Shown: positions 52,991 to 64,000, counted from the first letter of the stretch. The stretch is 64,000 bases of DNA from Nephrocerus scutellatus (GCA_947095585.1 OX352765.1:28550254-28614253); one strand, 5' to 3'. Notes: generated by a model from the letters alone, not told the origin. A program made the numbers and translations.

Positions 52991-55910
52991 CTCTAAGTAC
53001 CAGTAGCTCATTCTGCCCAATCATTTGCATTTTATAAGTACTCGCGGCCCTCTTATTTTCTTCCGTGGTAAAGCCCCGCACCCTACCCATATATAGAGTT
53101 AGGATGGAGCTGGAGCCCACCACGGTGTCGTAACACCGACTGGGGTCCCATCATGGCGTGTACGGGACAGATGACCCATGGTTGATTAACGAGGTTTTGC
53201 TCCTCCACTCCTTCTTTCTTAACACGGAATTGTGACCGGCTATGGTGGAGTTAAATAGACAGACAGTCACATGCTGACGCGAAGTTAATATAGAGACGTC
53301 TTCTCCACAATAACCATCCCATCCATCACCCGCACCCCCATAAATATCCATAGCCTTCCACATATAACCTCACCGCCCATTTTCTAATTATTGACCCACT
53401 CCCCAGCGACCGCCAGCATAACGATTCCGTCCACTGCGACCATCTACCACACCAATTACCACCCTTAATACCCATAGCTCCCAAGACTTACCCCCATTTC
53501 CCATTTCCTCCACATCGACCCCCTCATTAACGATCATCAACATCCCCGTCATCAACACGATGCGTAAATCGAGCAGTTCGTAACATGAGCTATGGGTAGA
53601 TTTAGACAAGCATTAATCGAGCAGTGCGTAAGTTAAAAAGAGCGTATGTCGGGTGAGACGTAGAATAGGATATTGCATGACAGCTCTATACATAGGCCTA
53701 GAGAATGCGTAAAGATGCATGAGCCTTAGTCGCATATAGCGTATTTCAAGCAGACGGCATTTCCAGCAGATCGTATGTCGAAAAGAGTGTAACTCGGATG
53801 TACCGGATACCCTAAAAATAAACTGTTTTATAATTTATTATTGTTGATATGTTTCTGAGTGGACATAATTCGATCACAGGAATGTTGTTCCTCACAACTG
53901 AAATACAGCTTGGTAGTTGTGTTTTAAGCTTTTTGTTATTATTTCGAGGCTTTAGTGCTGTCCAGTGTTACTAATGTACGGAATACACGACAAGACAGCC
54001 TGAGAATGGTGCCAATAAGCTGGAAAGATTACGACGGACAGATACACAATAGTGTAATGAGGTGGACCGATCGGCAAGTGAATGTCCCAGGGTTAAAGTA
54101 CACAAATTTTAAATTTTAAAAGTCTGTCAATATTTAATAGTTAATGGCTTATTAGAGAAAAATCAAATAGGGTCTTTAAACCGGTAGTAAGTCCCGGAGA
54201 GCAAGTTGATCAATCAAGAAGGCTACAGAAGTAGCTGCAGAAGAGGATGGCGTTTCCTTTTAGGTGTGTTTGCAGTTATAATGTAAAGACTTCGATTTAT
54301 TGTAGCCAGTATAACAGACGAATGCATATTGAATCTGGATTTCATGACAGTCCACTGGATTTTAAGAATCAAGTGTAACCAAGATAGTGCAAAGGGTGAG
54401 AAGGACCGATTATAATTAAGACTATACCAGAATGATGGGTTATTCTATTTCACACTGTAAGAGACAATAAAACAAGAAGTGTTCGAAAGTAGTTGCACTC
54501 CCGGTGGAACGTCGTTTTACAAAAGAGCAGATAAAGGAAGAAAAAGCCCGTCATGGTTTAGTTGCGTCAATATTTGGTGGTGTCAATTGATTAAGAAGGA
54601 AAAAAGAACGCACAAGGAGGTTGCGACAGAAAGACTTACACAGTACAGATTTGTGGTCCAATAGCAATCACTAAAATTGTAAGATGAATCTTTGGGGTTT
54701 TCCCAAAACCAATTCTAACGGTACTCCATGAATATTGGACCCTTCGAATTTTTATTTTCTAAACAAACTCTACACAAACCATCGCTCCAAATTTCAAGAC
54801 ACAACTTGACTCCATTAATGTGTATTTTTTCTGTCTAATTTAGCATGGAATGGCTAAATTTTATTCCGTTATTGTATCCCTTTTTATAAATTGAAAAAAA
54901 AAATACCTTTTCAATTGCTGTTGTTTGTGTGTTTTTAGTGCATATAATACCTATACCAGAAGTTCATATTTGTTATTTTTTCACTCCTGAGGCTGATATT
55001 AACTAAGTCAAGGATTTTATATATGTCCTCAATTTCAGATTGAAGCGCTGACATAAACATTTCTGCTGTCAAAGTTAAACACAAAGATATTCCTCGCACA
55101 TACGTCTTTATATATTATATTATTTCACCTCATCATGCGCTACTCTAAATTTGCACAATTAAAAGGATTTGAAAAGCGTGAACTCATTAGGGATATGAAA
55201 AAAATGCAAATTTTCAGTCTCTGTTGTTGGTGTTAATTTCATTGGGTCCTTTGACTTATGAGCATTGTGTATTGCGGGCTATTGTTTTTATTTAGAACGA
55301 ATTTGGTAGTTTTTTTAATAAACGATTAATATTCTGATTTACATATACCCTACAGTAGAAGGTAACAGTATAGTGTGGATACTCAAATATTAGAAGTTAG
55401 ATTTACTCACAACTCTATTCAGGGAATTTTTGCAACGAGCGAAGTACATAGTTATTAGTTGTCGTTGCAATTTTCTGGTTAATTTATCAACAATTTTCAG
55501 TCATTAGTCTATTGACCGTATCTTATAATACCACCGGATCTCATTCCTTTCCTAAAATGCTGTCCATTCTGTATTCAGCCAAATGTTAGTACCTTCTGTG
55601 CACTAATGCCGGACAGGAGAGCAAATAAAGGGAAGTACATACTGTATTGACATTGGAATGATCACCAGCTTCATCTTAGTCGAATTGACTTCTAACCACA
55701 TTTGCTGGCCCATTTTGTAATGCATTACAATCTTAATTATTCCATTAAACGGCTATTGCTTGTTATCTGTCGCCGCCTGTACTTGCAAGAGTCGAATCGT
55801 CAGATTTAATTTCGTACTCGTCAAGTGCCTAGAGTATTAAATGATTCCCGCTTTAGTTTTGAAGAGGTGACATTGCCACTGCGCAGGCTTTTCGAATTCT
55901 GTTATTCCAT
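52991..55910. other. No recognised gene
   Basis: Two relatively GC-rich patches (53,060-53,160 and 53,280-53,540) look repeat-like but match nothing else in the window. At 53,565-53,800 there are loose repeats of TCGAGCAGT.CGTAA. The 61-codon frame at 54,479 is not recognised. Confidence 0.4.
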
Positions 55911-55918
55911 TATTTCCA

Positions 55919-56490
55919 AGACATTTGACAAAGTCATCAAGCTCTTTTGTCGAAAATGAATACCTATGGAATTGATAAGACTCTGCTTGATTGGACTAGT
56001 AACTACCTTTCTGACCGTTCAATCCAGGTCGTATTGGACGGTTTTAAATCCAATGTTCACCGCATAAACGCCGGTGTTCCTCAAGGCTCTGTTTTTTCTC
56101 CGACACTATTTCTCATTTTCATTAATGATCTCCTATCCGCTACTTCTAATCCGATTCATTCTTTCGTTGACGACAGCACTCTTTGCTTTTCATATGAGAT
56201 TGCGCTCTCTCCACGCCCCTCTTCATCACAAGTGGAATTTGAACAACAGCGTATGTTAAGCACGTTAAATTCTGACTTTGACAACAAAACAAAGTGGGGA
56301 CTACATGGGGACGTGGGGACTACTTCACTCCATGGCTACTATTTACAAGGGATATATTCGCCATAAACTTGAATACAACTTTATTGTCTGGGCAGGTGCC
56401 CCCAAAATCATTTTGCATCTACTAGACAGAATTCAGAACCGCGCGATAAAATTTATTGGTGACGTCAATATCTCCGTGAGAGATGATCGG
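55919..56490 (+). pseudogene. CR1/Jockey-like RT remnant, family B copy 2
   Basis: The + strand holds KTFDKVIKLFCRKMNTYGID, LLDWTSNYLSDRSIQVVLDG, NAGVPQGSVFSPTLFLIFIN, DLLSATSNPIHSF and VDDSTLC, with VDD in place of the family's ADD box. The 139-codon frame 55,947-56,366 is open. After a deletion, IYKGYIRHKLEYNFIVWAGA then PKIILHLLDRIQNRAIKFIG continue to about 56,480. It abuts an oppositely oriented family A remnant near 56,490. Confidence 0.85.
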
Positions 56491-56494
56491 CATT

Positions 56495-57860
56495 TATGGG
56501 CTAGAATAGAGTTCGTAGAGATAGATTCAGCGCCGCTTGGCTAACCGAGAAAATGCGGATATAAAAGTGAATGCCATCAACTGCCAATTGTGCTCCCTCT
56601 TTTCAGAATGATCTATAGGGGATGGTGACCTGGAAGCTTTTGTTGAATCGCAGTTGGGAAATGGTGCAGTCTACATAGAAGGTTAATCAGTTCGCCAAGT
56701 GACACGTCCACCCTTAAGGCCGTCAGTGAATCTGAGATCGCAGATGTGTTGAGGTTATTAAAAGCGCCTTCAATTAATGCTACCTTAGTGTACTACTCTA
56801 GTGAAAGGAATATTCAATGGAACGTATGCGTATGCAGAGCTGTTTTGACTGATTTACAATGCAAGACAACGCGTTTTGATCTGTAGCCAGAAGTCTCTTG
56901 TCGATGTTAGTACGTATGTGGAGATCTATCAGTCTTCCTAGTGTCTTTAGGAGGAACGTTAGGTCTGAGATCTTTTGGATTAACGTGCGAGCATTTGCCC
57001 GCTTTGGGTATGAAGACCACTTTCACCTCTCTCCATAAATCCGAAATGTTGACCAGATCAAGACAGCTCTTTGGAACTCGGCAGGAATAATGCCTTCTGG
57101 TCCAAACAATTTATCCTTGTTTATCAGATCATTGGAGATTTTTGTATGAGTGTTTGGCCTATTAAGGTTAACATACTAAAAGCTGCCAGACAGCTTCAAC
57201 TTGACCAACTGCCACCGTTCAGGGGAGATCGTGTCATCGATGTCGCTACGATCAATAACTACGACAATGATCTTGTCTTTCAGCACGTCGCTAACGGACC
57301 TCAGAGATGTGACACTGGAGCTAGTATTATGGAGTCGTTGCTCGTCCTCTTACTGTCCTTGTCGACAAAGGCTTGAGCCCATTTGAGCTTCGCAACCTGC
57401 CTCGGGGTTCTGCTAGTTCCCGGAAAATCTCCGAGGCCCTTCAGCGTCCGAGTGGCATTTCGTCGATCCTTGTAGTGCGATCTGGATGGAGTGCGTTGTC
57501 GCGGACGTCCTCTGCCAGATGCTTTTTCAAGGGTTGCTGCTGTAGTAGGGGGAACTACTTTGTTTGTAACCTGCAGCGGTAGGACCGTGAAGTGCTACAA
57601 TCCTGCCACTGCCACAGTCTATGAAGCACTGCCTGTAGTTGCAAGTGCACTTCCAGTAGACAGCAAGGTCACCGTGCTTCCGTCCGGTTTAGAAGTAGAA
57701 CCGGTCCTCGAAGTTTTTGATTCTAGTTTATTCGAACTAGAAAAGCAAGAATTTTTGTTGCGCTGCACTTTTGTTCCCACGAGTGGAGGAGAAAGGAGGT
57801 CCATCTGTTCAGAGATCCGCAGTATACACATAAGGCAAGCTATTCCGGAGGGCACCAGGT
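56495..57860 (-). pseudogene. Family A retrotransposon remnant: ORF1, RT scrap, RNase H scrap
   Basis: In - strand order, a Ser/Thr-rich ORF1 N-terminus lies at 57,855-57,619. Then come SHYKDRRNATRTLKGLG, TPRQVAKLKWAQAFVDKDS and a piece like KDKIIVVVIDRSDIDDTISP near 57,290-57,210, resembling the DUF4780 region of gag-like ORF1 proteins. RT pieces follow: a VKVVFIPKAGK-like region near 57,020 and FLLKTLGRLIDLHIRTNIDK near 56,950-56,900. A final scrap (56,680-56,495) matches the RNase H neighbourhood at 3,380-3,680, including TAGAGTTCGTAGAGAT and GATGGTGACCTGGAAG. Endonuclease and the RT core are deleted. This is the only place where family A ORF1 is visible. Confidence 0.72.
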
Positions 57861-60455
57861 ATCCGGATCCACCGTGAACGACTGGGCTATTTTAAAAAAC
57901 TAGGCGCCCAGCTAGGCTGATTATCGGCACAGTACGTATGACACCTTAATCCAGCCCAGAGGAAAGGGTGGAAAAAGAGAAAGGAGTGGCAAACCGGGAA
58001 GGGGAGATATAATGAAGGTTGAAGAGCGTCCTTTGGTTTCAGGACTCATCTCAAGAACAATTCCTGAGAATCTTTGTCCTTATTTAGCCCTTACAGTTCG
58101 ACAAGTTCGACACTCAGGCAAAGGAGAAGTTTCTTAAAATCCTTCCATTCCATCACAGAAGAGTCTTCATGATTACCTCTTTGCACTCCTTAGTAATATT
58201 TTGTACATTTATAAGTTCTTCTTACAGGACTTGAACTTCTCACTGTTTTTGGGCTTTATTAAAAGCTGTCATATGAACGCTTTCTGATATGCCTCTGACT
58301 CAAATTTGAATTTAATTAAACAGATATTAATAAAAAAAACATTATGAGCATAAAAAAAGAATCTTTAGCAGCTGTGTATTTGAATATAGGCCAGACAAAT
58401 AATGTCAACCTAGCCACAGCAGTATGCATACATAATCTTTGTGACTCTTGATCGACGCCCTTGAATAAAGGAGACCCTTCTGTTATTTTATTCAAAGTAC
58501 ACACACTTTTTATTCATTCATTGGGATCGAAAAAATCACAATTCACAAGCCACTAATTTAAACACAATGCCACTACCCCCAGAATCACCCACCCACCCCA
58601 TCATCGTCGTAGTCGTCGTCGTCATTTGAACACTTCAACTTTTGCTGCACTTCAGTAATCTTTCTTTGAAGGAACACAACTCTAATTTGCATGTTGCAAG
58701 TTGTGGTTCTTTCTTCTACTTGTTCTTAAACTTAAACCAAAAAAACACTTCAAATGACAGATAGACCGACAAACAAAAAGTCCGACTGACATATGGGCAG
58801 ACGACGAACGAATTGTCGTTTTTGATTAGTGATGTATGAGTACGACAACGACAAGTACAAGTATTCCCTCTCTCCATCTCCATCTCTTTCTTTCTCTATC
58901 GTAGTAAAGCAGAAAACGGGCTTCTTTAACCTGCAAAAATCTGCTCAAAGTTCATTTTGCTCTCGGCTGTCAGACGTAATCAAATTGGACGTTTCATGTC
59001 GTCATATTCACAACTCCATTTACTGACAGTCTCGCGATGCATATTTGCGAGTCTGTGCTGGTAATTACTTACGAAATTCATTGCCCGAGAACAAAGCTGA
59101 TGAATGAAAGAGGAAATACAACAATGTTTGCCTTCTCTTTCTCAGTCTTTGTTGTTTTTTTTATTGTTATTCCTTGTCGAAAGTGGTGAATGCTGTTGCT
59201 ACCGACTTCGTCGTCGCCTCCGCCCAACCGGCCGGTGGTTTAAGCTCACTTTTAAGAGCAAAACAAATGCACTTATTCCGCCTCCATTCGCGCATCGAGT
59301 TCGTCGACTACGGCGGCGGCGACGACGACGACGACAATATCATTCTTATCCCGTCTGGTGGTTTGCTCTGGTCGTAAGTCTGTCGGTCGGTGACATCCAC
59401 CTGATTCTTTCTCCTTCTGCGTTCATTCATCCAACCGCCATGGCTGGATTCATTCATCCGCTTTTCGGTCGCTGTCGTTTTCAGTTTTATGAGTTTTCAA
59501 TTTAATTAGCGCTGTAACCCATTTCCGCGTACATACATTATCCCCGGAGCTGGTAGCGTGGTTTTTCCGCTTCAACGAATCTACGTTCATGTTAGAAGAG
59601 AAGAAAAAAAAATCAACTCCTGCAGTGGACGACGATAGCCATGAAAACCACGCTAACAAAATGCAAACGCAAAAATAGTAGAAATTATGTGCTGGCAATC
59701 TATCCGTCCAATTTCATTACATTAAGGCCAATAGTTGTTGTTGTAGACGACCATTGACAAATATGCCCTCAGGTATACTGTGGGATATTTTGTTTGCAAA
59801 GTGCTAAGCTAAGCGGCGTTACTCGTAAATATTAATTAAGTTGCCTCAAGGTGAACTGTTGGGTAAGTCCTTAATTGAAAAAATAAAACTTAAATCTGTA
59901 GGAATTAACGGGCTTAGATTTGCTTGGGCGGAGATTTCTACCCGGCGCCTGCACCGGACTCTGTAGCGCCAATAATAATAATAGAGAATGGAAATGTGGA
60001 TTAATCAAAAGTTTCGTCAGATAGACAATATAATAGTAAGCAGATTTGTCTCAAAACTACTATGCAACAGTGCCAACTGAAAGCACAATTCACAAAATAA
60101 TAAACAATCAGAAATTAGTTACTTATGTCCTGTATCTACATTTTCAACGCCCTTTAGATATAGATTCCTCTTCTACCGTTGTGCGCCACGTTTGGCCTAG
60201 AGCAACCCACTCTTCTGCCAGTTTGGGTTAGCGAATTCCGTTGTTTTGCATGTTTTGCAACAGAATTTTTCTAACACAGAAAGGTGTGATCAATTCATTG
60301 CCATTTTCATCGTCTATTTCTAATGTCTAAAAGTTCCTAACCTGTTCTCAAAAAAAAATTGTTCGTTTGATGTATGTCTGGGTCAGAAAATCCCAAGAAT
60401 AAAACGGAGACATCTCGCAATCAATTGCAGCCTGCGATAGATTAGTAATATTCAA
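57861..60455. other. No recognised gene
   Basis: Trinucleotide-rich stretches (CGTCGTAGTCGTCGTCGTCA near 58,605; GGCGGCGACGACGACGAC near 59,315) sit in mixed-composition sequence. The 133-codon + frame at 59,104-59,505 has an arginine run from that repeat and no recognised domain, so it is not called. Confidence 0.4.
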
Positions 60456-60462
60456 AGTACTA

Positions 60463-60540
60463 TACAAAACAGTAGTTCTGACTGAACGTTTAAAAGGACT
60501 ATACTCAAACAGTACTTCTGACTGAACGATTAAAGGGACG
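60463..60540. repeat. 43-bp tandem duplication
   Basis: AACAGTAGTTCTGACTGAACG and ACAGTACTTCTGACTGAACG recur 43 bases apart, each followed by a (T/A)TTAAA.GGAC tract. Confidence 0.7.
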
Positions 60541-60544
60541 AGTC

Positions 60545-61075
60545 GCAGGTTGGTTTCAGTGCTGATAGATGTAGCACAAATTACAACTTTTAATTCACAA
60601 ATAGCAATAGTTTACAAATTTACACTGGTGATTACTTATTATTCCTTATTATTCACATAGGCGGTTTCTCTATCACTTCTCAACTTTTCAAGTAGAATGA
60701 TTAAAAATCAGGAGCAGATGGTGCCTAGAGGTGAGACTCAGGAAGGCAATTCTTGGGCTACTCCCACTACACACAGTGGTAGAGAGCAAGGTAGGATGCT
60801 TCACGGAATGCAGGGCAAAAGGATTAGTGGAATCACTTGCCAAACAGATTCCTTTAGCCAGCATGCCGTGCTAAAGCTTGAATTCAAGAAGAACTTTGAA
60901 GACAAAGTGTTGTTGGGTCGTGGTAATATATCGAAAAATAAAACACAGATGGATTAGTTTATATAAAGTGTTTAATGATCTGACCGCTAGGCAACTTGCC
61001 TAATCGGATGTTTGAAATTGACTGCCTCATCCATCGTTCCATTTCTTCCTCCATGCCTTTGACTTGATTTTTTAG
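60545..61075. other. No recognised gene left of the LTR
   Basis: An 86-codon + frame (60,697-60,957) has no recognised homology. This is the 3' flank of the errantivirus, or part of its LTR if the LTR is longer than estimated. Confidence 0.4.
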
Positions 61076-61098
61076 TGCAGGTCAAACTGAACCGTTCT

Positions 61099-61473
61099 GT
61101 TGACCTGCATGTTTACGCATCACCATTCTCGCAGTCGTTGTACGAACAAGCGAATGCGAGAATGCAATTGACAATAGAAAATGTAGACGCCGCGGTGGGT
61201 CGTCGGTATCCGATTTAGGATTTGGGAAAAAAAGGATAGATTGAAGACGCCGCGGTGGGTCGTCGGATTTAGAATAATAGGAATTGTAGACGCCGCGGTG
61301 GGTCGTCGGATTTAGGATAATGGATTTGGGTTATTGGAAAAATGGGTAATGTTACATTATGGATAATGTAACATTAGAAAAAATAGGAAATGTGCATAGC
61401 ACATGTTTGGGAAAGGAAGGATATTATGAAATGTGCGTAGCACATGTCTAAGGAGTTGTGTGTGGTCACAACA
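61099..61473 (-). repeat. Probable 3' LTR
   Basis: Immediately after the polypurine tract the - strand starts TGTTGTGACC. A matching end, GGTCAACA (from + strand TGTTGACC at 61,099), gives a TG...CA-bounded LTR of about 375 bp. Inside are three copies of GACGCCGCGGTGGGTCGTCGG (+ strand, at 61,185, 61,246 and 61,289), two AAATGTGC.TAGCACATG blocks and a perfect 14-bp inverted repeat. The right boundary is well supported by the polypurine tract; the left one is inferred and needs the 5' LTR. Confidence 0.55.
61100..61376. repeat. Short repeats and palindrome in the LTR
   Basis: TAATGTTACATTAT (61,347-61,360) and its exact reverse complement (61,363-61,376) are 2 bases apart. The GACGCCGCGG... 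motif repeats at spacings of 61 and 43 bases. Confidence 0.85.
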
Positions 61474-61488
61474 CTCCTCCCCCCTTAG
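61474..61488 (-). other. Polypurine tract (plus-strand primer of the errantivirus)
   Basis: The - strand reads CTAAGGGGGGAGGAG directly before the LTR start TGTTGTGACC. This is the position and composition expected of the primer for second-strand DNA synthesis in LTR retroelements. Confidence 0.75.
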
Positions 61489-61655
61489 AATACGAAAGAC
61501 GCGCGACGTTAGGAGAGAAGACTTTCGGCATATGGCATGTAGGAGTCAATGAACGATGAATGTAGTTTAGTGATTCTGCTATACGATATGAAATAGATAT
61601 TTATTAAACAATTTTTGTTTGCCTAGCACGCTTATACACGTGTACAATATTTTAT

Positions 61656-61694
<39 letters not shown>

Positions 61695-61870
61695 TTTAGT
61701 TTATAATTTTATATTTATAATTTGTTTGAAATGATAATAATAATATTGTATTTCTTTTTTTTTTTATTGATAAGAAATGATTGTATATATATGTATTTTC
61801 TTTTAATATATATATAAATGATTACAAATTGGAAATTTTTTTTTTTGAGATGTTATTTTGAATTTTTTTT
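61489..61870 (-). other. AT-rich spacer between env and polypurine tract
   Basis: Contains a T run at about 61,660-61,693 and TA-rich microsatellite sequence (61,785-61,815). It probably forms the env 3'UTR upstream of the LTR polyadenylation site. No gene. Confidence 0.55.
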
Positions 61871-63673
61871 TTATGGATTTTCTGCTACATTTTCTCCTGC
61901 TTCTTTGTTCACCGAGACTTTTATTTTAAAGTATTTCTTTATTACATGTATTAATATGCAAATTAGACATATGGCAATGAGGGTAGAGGTCGAAATATAT
62001 AAAGTTTCATGTTTTATTGTTATAAATGATGTATCTTTTCTTACTAAATCTTTTACGTTAATACTGAATTTATCCAAATTTAACTTTTCAACATGTATTA
62101 TGTGGGATGAGATTTGGGATAGGTTACTGGGGATATCGATTTTTTCAATTACGGGTATGGCCTGGAAATGGTAGAGAATAGGGACCTTGTTGTAAATGTC
62201 ATTTGACGCCTGCAAGTAAATTTCGTTCGTTACTGCCTTGCAGTATGGCTTTATTTTAAGGATTCCGCTGTCTGATAATTTTATTGTGTGTGGAGTATCG
62301 CCACATATGATTCGTACGTTTTTTGGTTCTGGCATAACATATAGCCATGAGTTTTTGTTCTTCAACGTGAACCATAACTCGTGTTTGAGTTGGAATACTC
62401 GATATTCACAAATCTGTGGATTTGGGTTTCCTGATATTAGCTGTATTATGCAATTATTCATGTCATAATTATGTATAACGAAATTTTGTTGGCACACGAA
62501 ATGTTCTGGTTCGCTTGTGATACATTTTTCCAAATCATTAATGCTCAAAAATATGTATCTCCTGTAGTTCTCGTTAACGGCAACGAGTTCGCTACCAGTT
62601 GAGACGTATCGATATGTGTGCTCTAGATATTTTGTGGGGAGAGGGGTAATTCTAAATAGATTAAATTCTTCGTTAACCATCGGTATGCTGACCTGAATCA
62701 TAAAATTTCCATTTACATAAATGGGTGTCGTTGTTGCTAGTGAATTGATTATAGGTAGATTTAACCTGGAAATTTTCTGTGGAAACCTTACGTTGTGCGG
62801 GAGTTCGGCCTGTATCTGGTTTAACGTAGCAATAAAAATGTCTGAATTTAAAAATCTGCTGTCTAATCTTCCTAATTTTGCCTCTTGCAAAATGTCGAGT
62901 AATTCTGCTTGTTTTGCCAAAATTTGGGAAGCGCATATGGATATAAGGTATGACATTTCGTCAAAACTGTGAAGTATTTTTTCAAAGTTCGTGAGATTTA
63001 CCAGCTTAGCTGAATTTTCTTTAATTTCTTTGGTTATTAAATTAAAGTTATTATTTACGTTACGTGTCGTGTCATTAAGTGCATCAAAAACGTTTGATAT
63101 TATAGTCAATTGTTCTTTTGTCATGTGGTAGAGGCTATTTTGGTTTTCCGAGAGGGTTTGTAATGCGTTTTCTATCTTTACAGCGTCTTGAGAGTCCATT
63201 GTTCCGAAAAGGAATTTCTGGATATAACCTATACCGTTAAATAAACCTCCGTTTGTAATTGTCGTACTTCTTTTAGTAAGTCTTGTCCCCAATAGGATAC
63301 CATCCAGCATCCTATTATTTTGCTGTACCTCGTTAAGAGAGTGTTTCAGCATTTGTAGGGTCATTTTACAGCGGCCTATAGGATACTCTTTTGTCGTATT
63401 CTCGCATAGATCCGAGAGCGTGTTAATGTTTTTCTTTAAGGTTTTGGCATTGGTATTTGTTATTGAATTATTAAAATAGAATAGGAATGTCCATTTTGTG
63501 AAGGATTTTTCGAGTACGCCTATGGGTTCCAAATAAACACCTGTAGTGTTTAGTGGTAGTTGTTGATGTAGCTGCGCTGCAGCCGCACTTAGTGCGCAAA
63601 CAAGGATTAAGTAACTGAAATTGAAAACACAGAAAATTCGTGTTTTAATATTTTGGTATTTTGTGTGTGTCAT
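61871..63673 (-). CDS. env: Errantivirus envelope glycoprotein (env), intact
   Basis: 600 codons, uninterrupted. Errantivirus env is a class I-like fusion glycoprotein related to baculovirus F proteins. A hydrophobic signal segment lies at about residues 12-33. A basic furin-type site (RLTKR) at 131-135 is followed by a glycine- and phenylalanine-rich fusion-peptide-like segment at about 141-157. Coiled-coil-prone sequence follows at about 160-225. Several Asn-X-Ser/Thr sites and cysteines lie in the ectodomain. A single transmembrane segment lies at about 556-578, followed by a short basic tail. Length and domain order are normal for the family. The start is 9 bases after the pol stop; in relatives env is made from a spliced mRNA. 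No disabling lesion was seen. Confidence 0.9.
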   Translation of the reverse strand: MTHTKYQNIKTRIFCVFNFSYLILVCALSAAAAQLHQQLPLNTTGVYLEPIGVLEKSFTKWTFLFYFNNSITNTNAKTLKKNINTLSDLCENTTKEYPIGRCKMTLQMLKHSLNEVQQNNRMLDGILLGTRLTKRSTTITNGGLFNGIGYIQKFLFGTMDSQDAVKIENALQTLSENQNSLYHMTKEQLTIISNVFDALNDTTRNVNNNFNLITKEIKENSAKLVNLTNFEKILHSFDEMSYLISICASQILAKQAELLDILQEAKLGRLDSRFLNSDIFIATLNQIQAELPHNVRFPQKISRLNLPIINSLATTTPIYVNGNFMIQVSIPMVNEEFNLFRITPLPTKYLEHTYRYVSTGSELVAVNENYRRYIFLSINDLEKCITSEPEHFVCQQNFVIHNYDMNNCIIQLISGNPNPQICEYRVFQLKHELWFTLKNKNSWLYVMPEPKNVRIICGDTPHTIKLSDSGILKIKPYCKAVTNEIYLQASNDIYNKVPILYHFQAIPVIEKIDIPSNLSQISSHIIHVEKLNLDKFSINVKDLVRKDTSFITIKHETLYISTSTLIAICLICILIHVIKKYFKIKVSVNKEAGENVAENP

Positions 63674-63682
63674 GTTAAGTGT

Positions 63683-64000
63683 TTATGTATTTGTGTGCGC
63701 TTGTGTGTATGGTTTAATTAAATTATTGTGTATGACTTTTTCCTTCCTACCAATTTTAATTCTAGAATTCTCTGGGGATAGAATTTCTACGATTTCGTAG
63801 GGTCCTTCGAAGATGGGGGTAAGTTTTTTGTTAACCCTATTTTTTATTTCTAGTAGAACTTTGTCTCCTACGTTAAAGTTAGTTTCTTTGCAGTTTTGAT
63901 CGTAATAGGTTTTTGACTTTTCTTTCGCTTTTATTTGGTTATTACGAATTATTTCATAGCCGGTTTGCATTTTTTCTTTTATCTCAGCGACATAATCATC
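63683..64000 (-). CDS. pol: Errantivirus pol, integrase C-terminus (partial)
   Basis: The - strand frame is open from the window edge to the stop at 63,683. It is Lys/Asn-rich and contains the NFNVGDKVLLEIKNR tract and FEGPYEIVEI, the GPY/F module at the C-terminus of gypsy-group integrases, which contributes to DNA binding and target choice. The ATG at 63,970 is internal, because the same frame continues upstream to 64,000. The catalytic integrase, RNase H, RT and protease parts lie outside the window. Confidence 0.88.
   Translation of the reverse strand, partial: DDYVAEIKEKMQTGYEIIRNNQIKAKEKSKTYYDQNCKETNFNVGDKVLLEIKNRVNKKLTPIFEGPYEIVEILSPENSRIKIGRKEKVIHNNLIKPYTQAHTNT

Larger units (their letters stand above)
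61099..64000 (-). mobile_element. Errantivirus (insect gypsy-type endogenous retrovirus), 3' part
   Basis: On the - strand the window's right edge enters pol (integrase C-terminus), then env, a 380-bp AT-rich spacer, a polypurine tract and the 3' LTR. Gag, protease, RT and the 5' LTR would lie to the right of the window. The env and visible pol are uninterrupted, so the copy is young. Errantiviruses are germline-resident in flies, and some are infectious between cells through env. The left LTR boundary is an estimate. Confidence 0.85.

Noticed and set aside
59104..59505. 133-codon + strand frame with hydrophobic N-terminus
   Set aside because: Its central arginine run derives from a CGN repeat and the signal-like start is T-rich low-complexity sequence. 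No recognised homology.

Overview
The window looks like insect DNA, most likely from a higher (brachyceran) fly. It is AT-rich, contains no gene with recognisable host protein homology, and is packed with dipteran transposable elements in every stage of decay. The fly assignment is an inference from the element families (mariner/Tc1, RTE, Jockey, R4/Dong-like, errantivirus), not from a marker gene. Two textbook recursive-splice motifs on the + strand (10,562 and 47,945) suggest that much of the window may be a giant intron of a + strand host gene whose exons lie mostly outside it.

Layout. 1-6.1 kb: remnants of a mariner-like transposase, a Tc1-like transposase, an R1/I-like retrotransposon with RNase H ('family A') and an RTE element. 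8.3-13.4 kb: a second mariner-like remnant, a tRNA-derived SINE, dispersed repeats, a recursive splice site, another mariner fragment and a CR1/Jockey-like RT remnant ('family B'). 13,844-14,356: a small non-autonomous Helitron with canonical ends. 15.9-22.1 kb: a family A remnant interrupted by a full-length Jockey-clade element (16,575-21,811) with two open ORFs, a poly(A) tail and identical 15-bp target duplications. 22.2-29.2 kb: two related arrays of about 145-bp units, three RTE pieces, a Tc1 fragment and an array of about 117-bp units. 31.1-32.5 kb: a decayed mariner with terminal inverted repeats. 32.8-34.1 kb: a 15-bp minisatellite wedged between transposon fragments.

35.3-39.7 kb: a Tc1 fragment, the 3' end of an R4/Dong-like retrotransposon, a 2.45-kb minisatellite of 9/12-bp units that grows out of its (TAA)n tail, then a second 5'-truncated R4/Dong-like copy that also ends in (TAA)n. 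40.8-49.98 kb: an RTE copy, a 456-bp tandem dimer, a third mariner-like copy, a second recursive splice site, a SINE and an RT/RNase H remnant. 52.4-57.9 kb: dispersed repeats, a family B RT fragment and a family A ORF1-RT-RNase H remnant. 61.1 kb to the right edge: the 3' part of an errantivirus (insect gypsy-type endogenous retrovirus) on the - strand, with the pol C-terminus, an intact 600-codon env, a polypurine tract and a probable LTR.

Only the Jockey ORF1/ORF2 pair and the errantivirus env and pol tail are uninterrupted coding regions. The rest of the protein-like sequence is fossil. The most unusual architecture is the retrotransposon-tail-seeded minisatellite at 36-38.5 kb. The most useful hint about the host is the pair of recursive splice sites.
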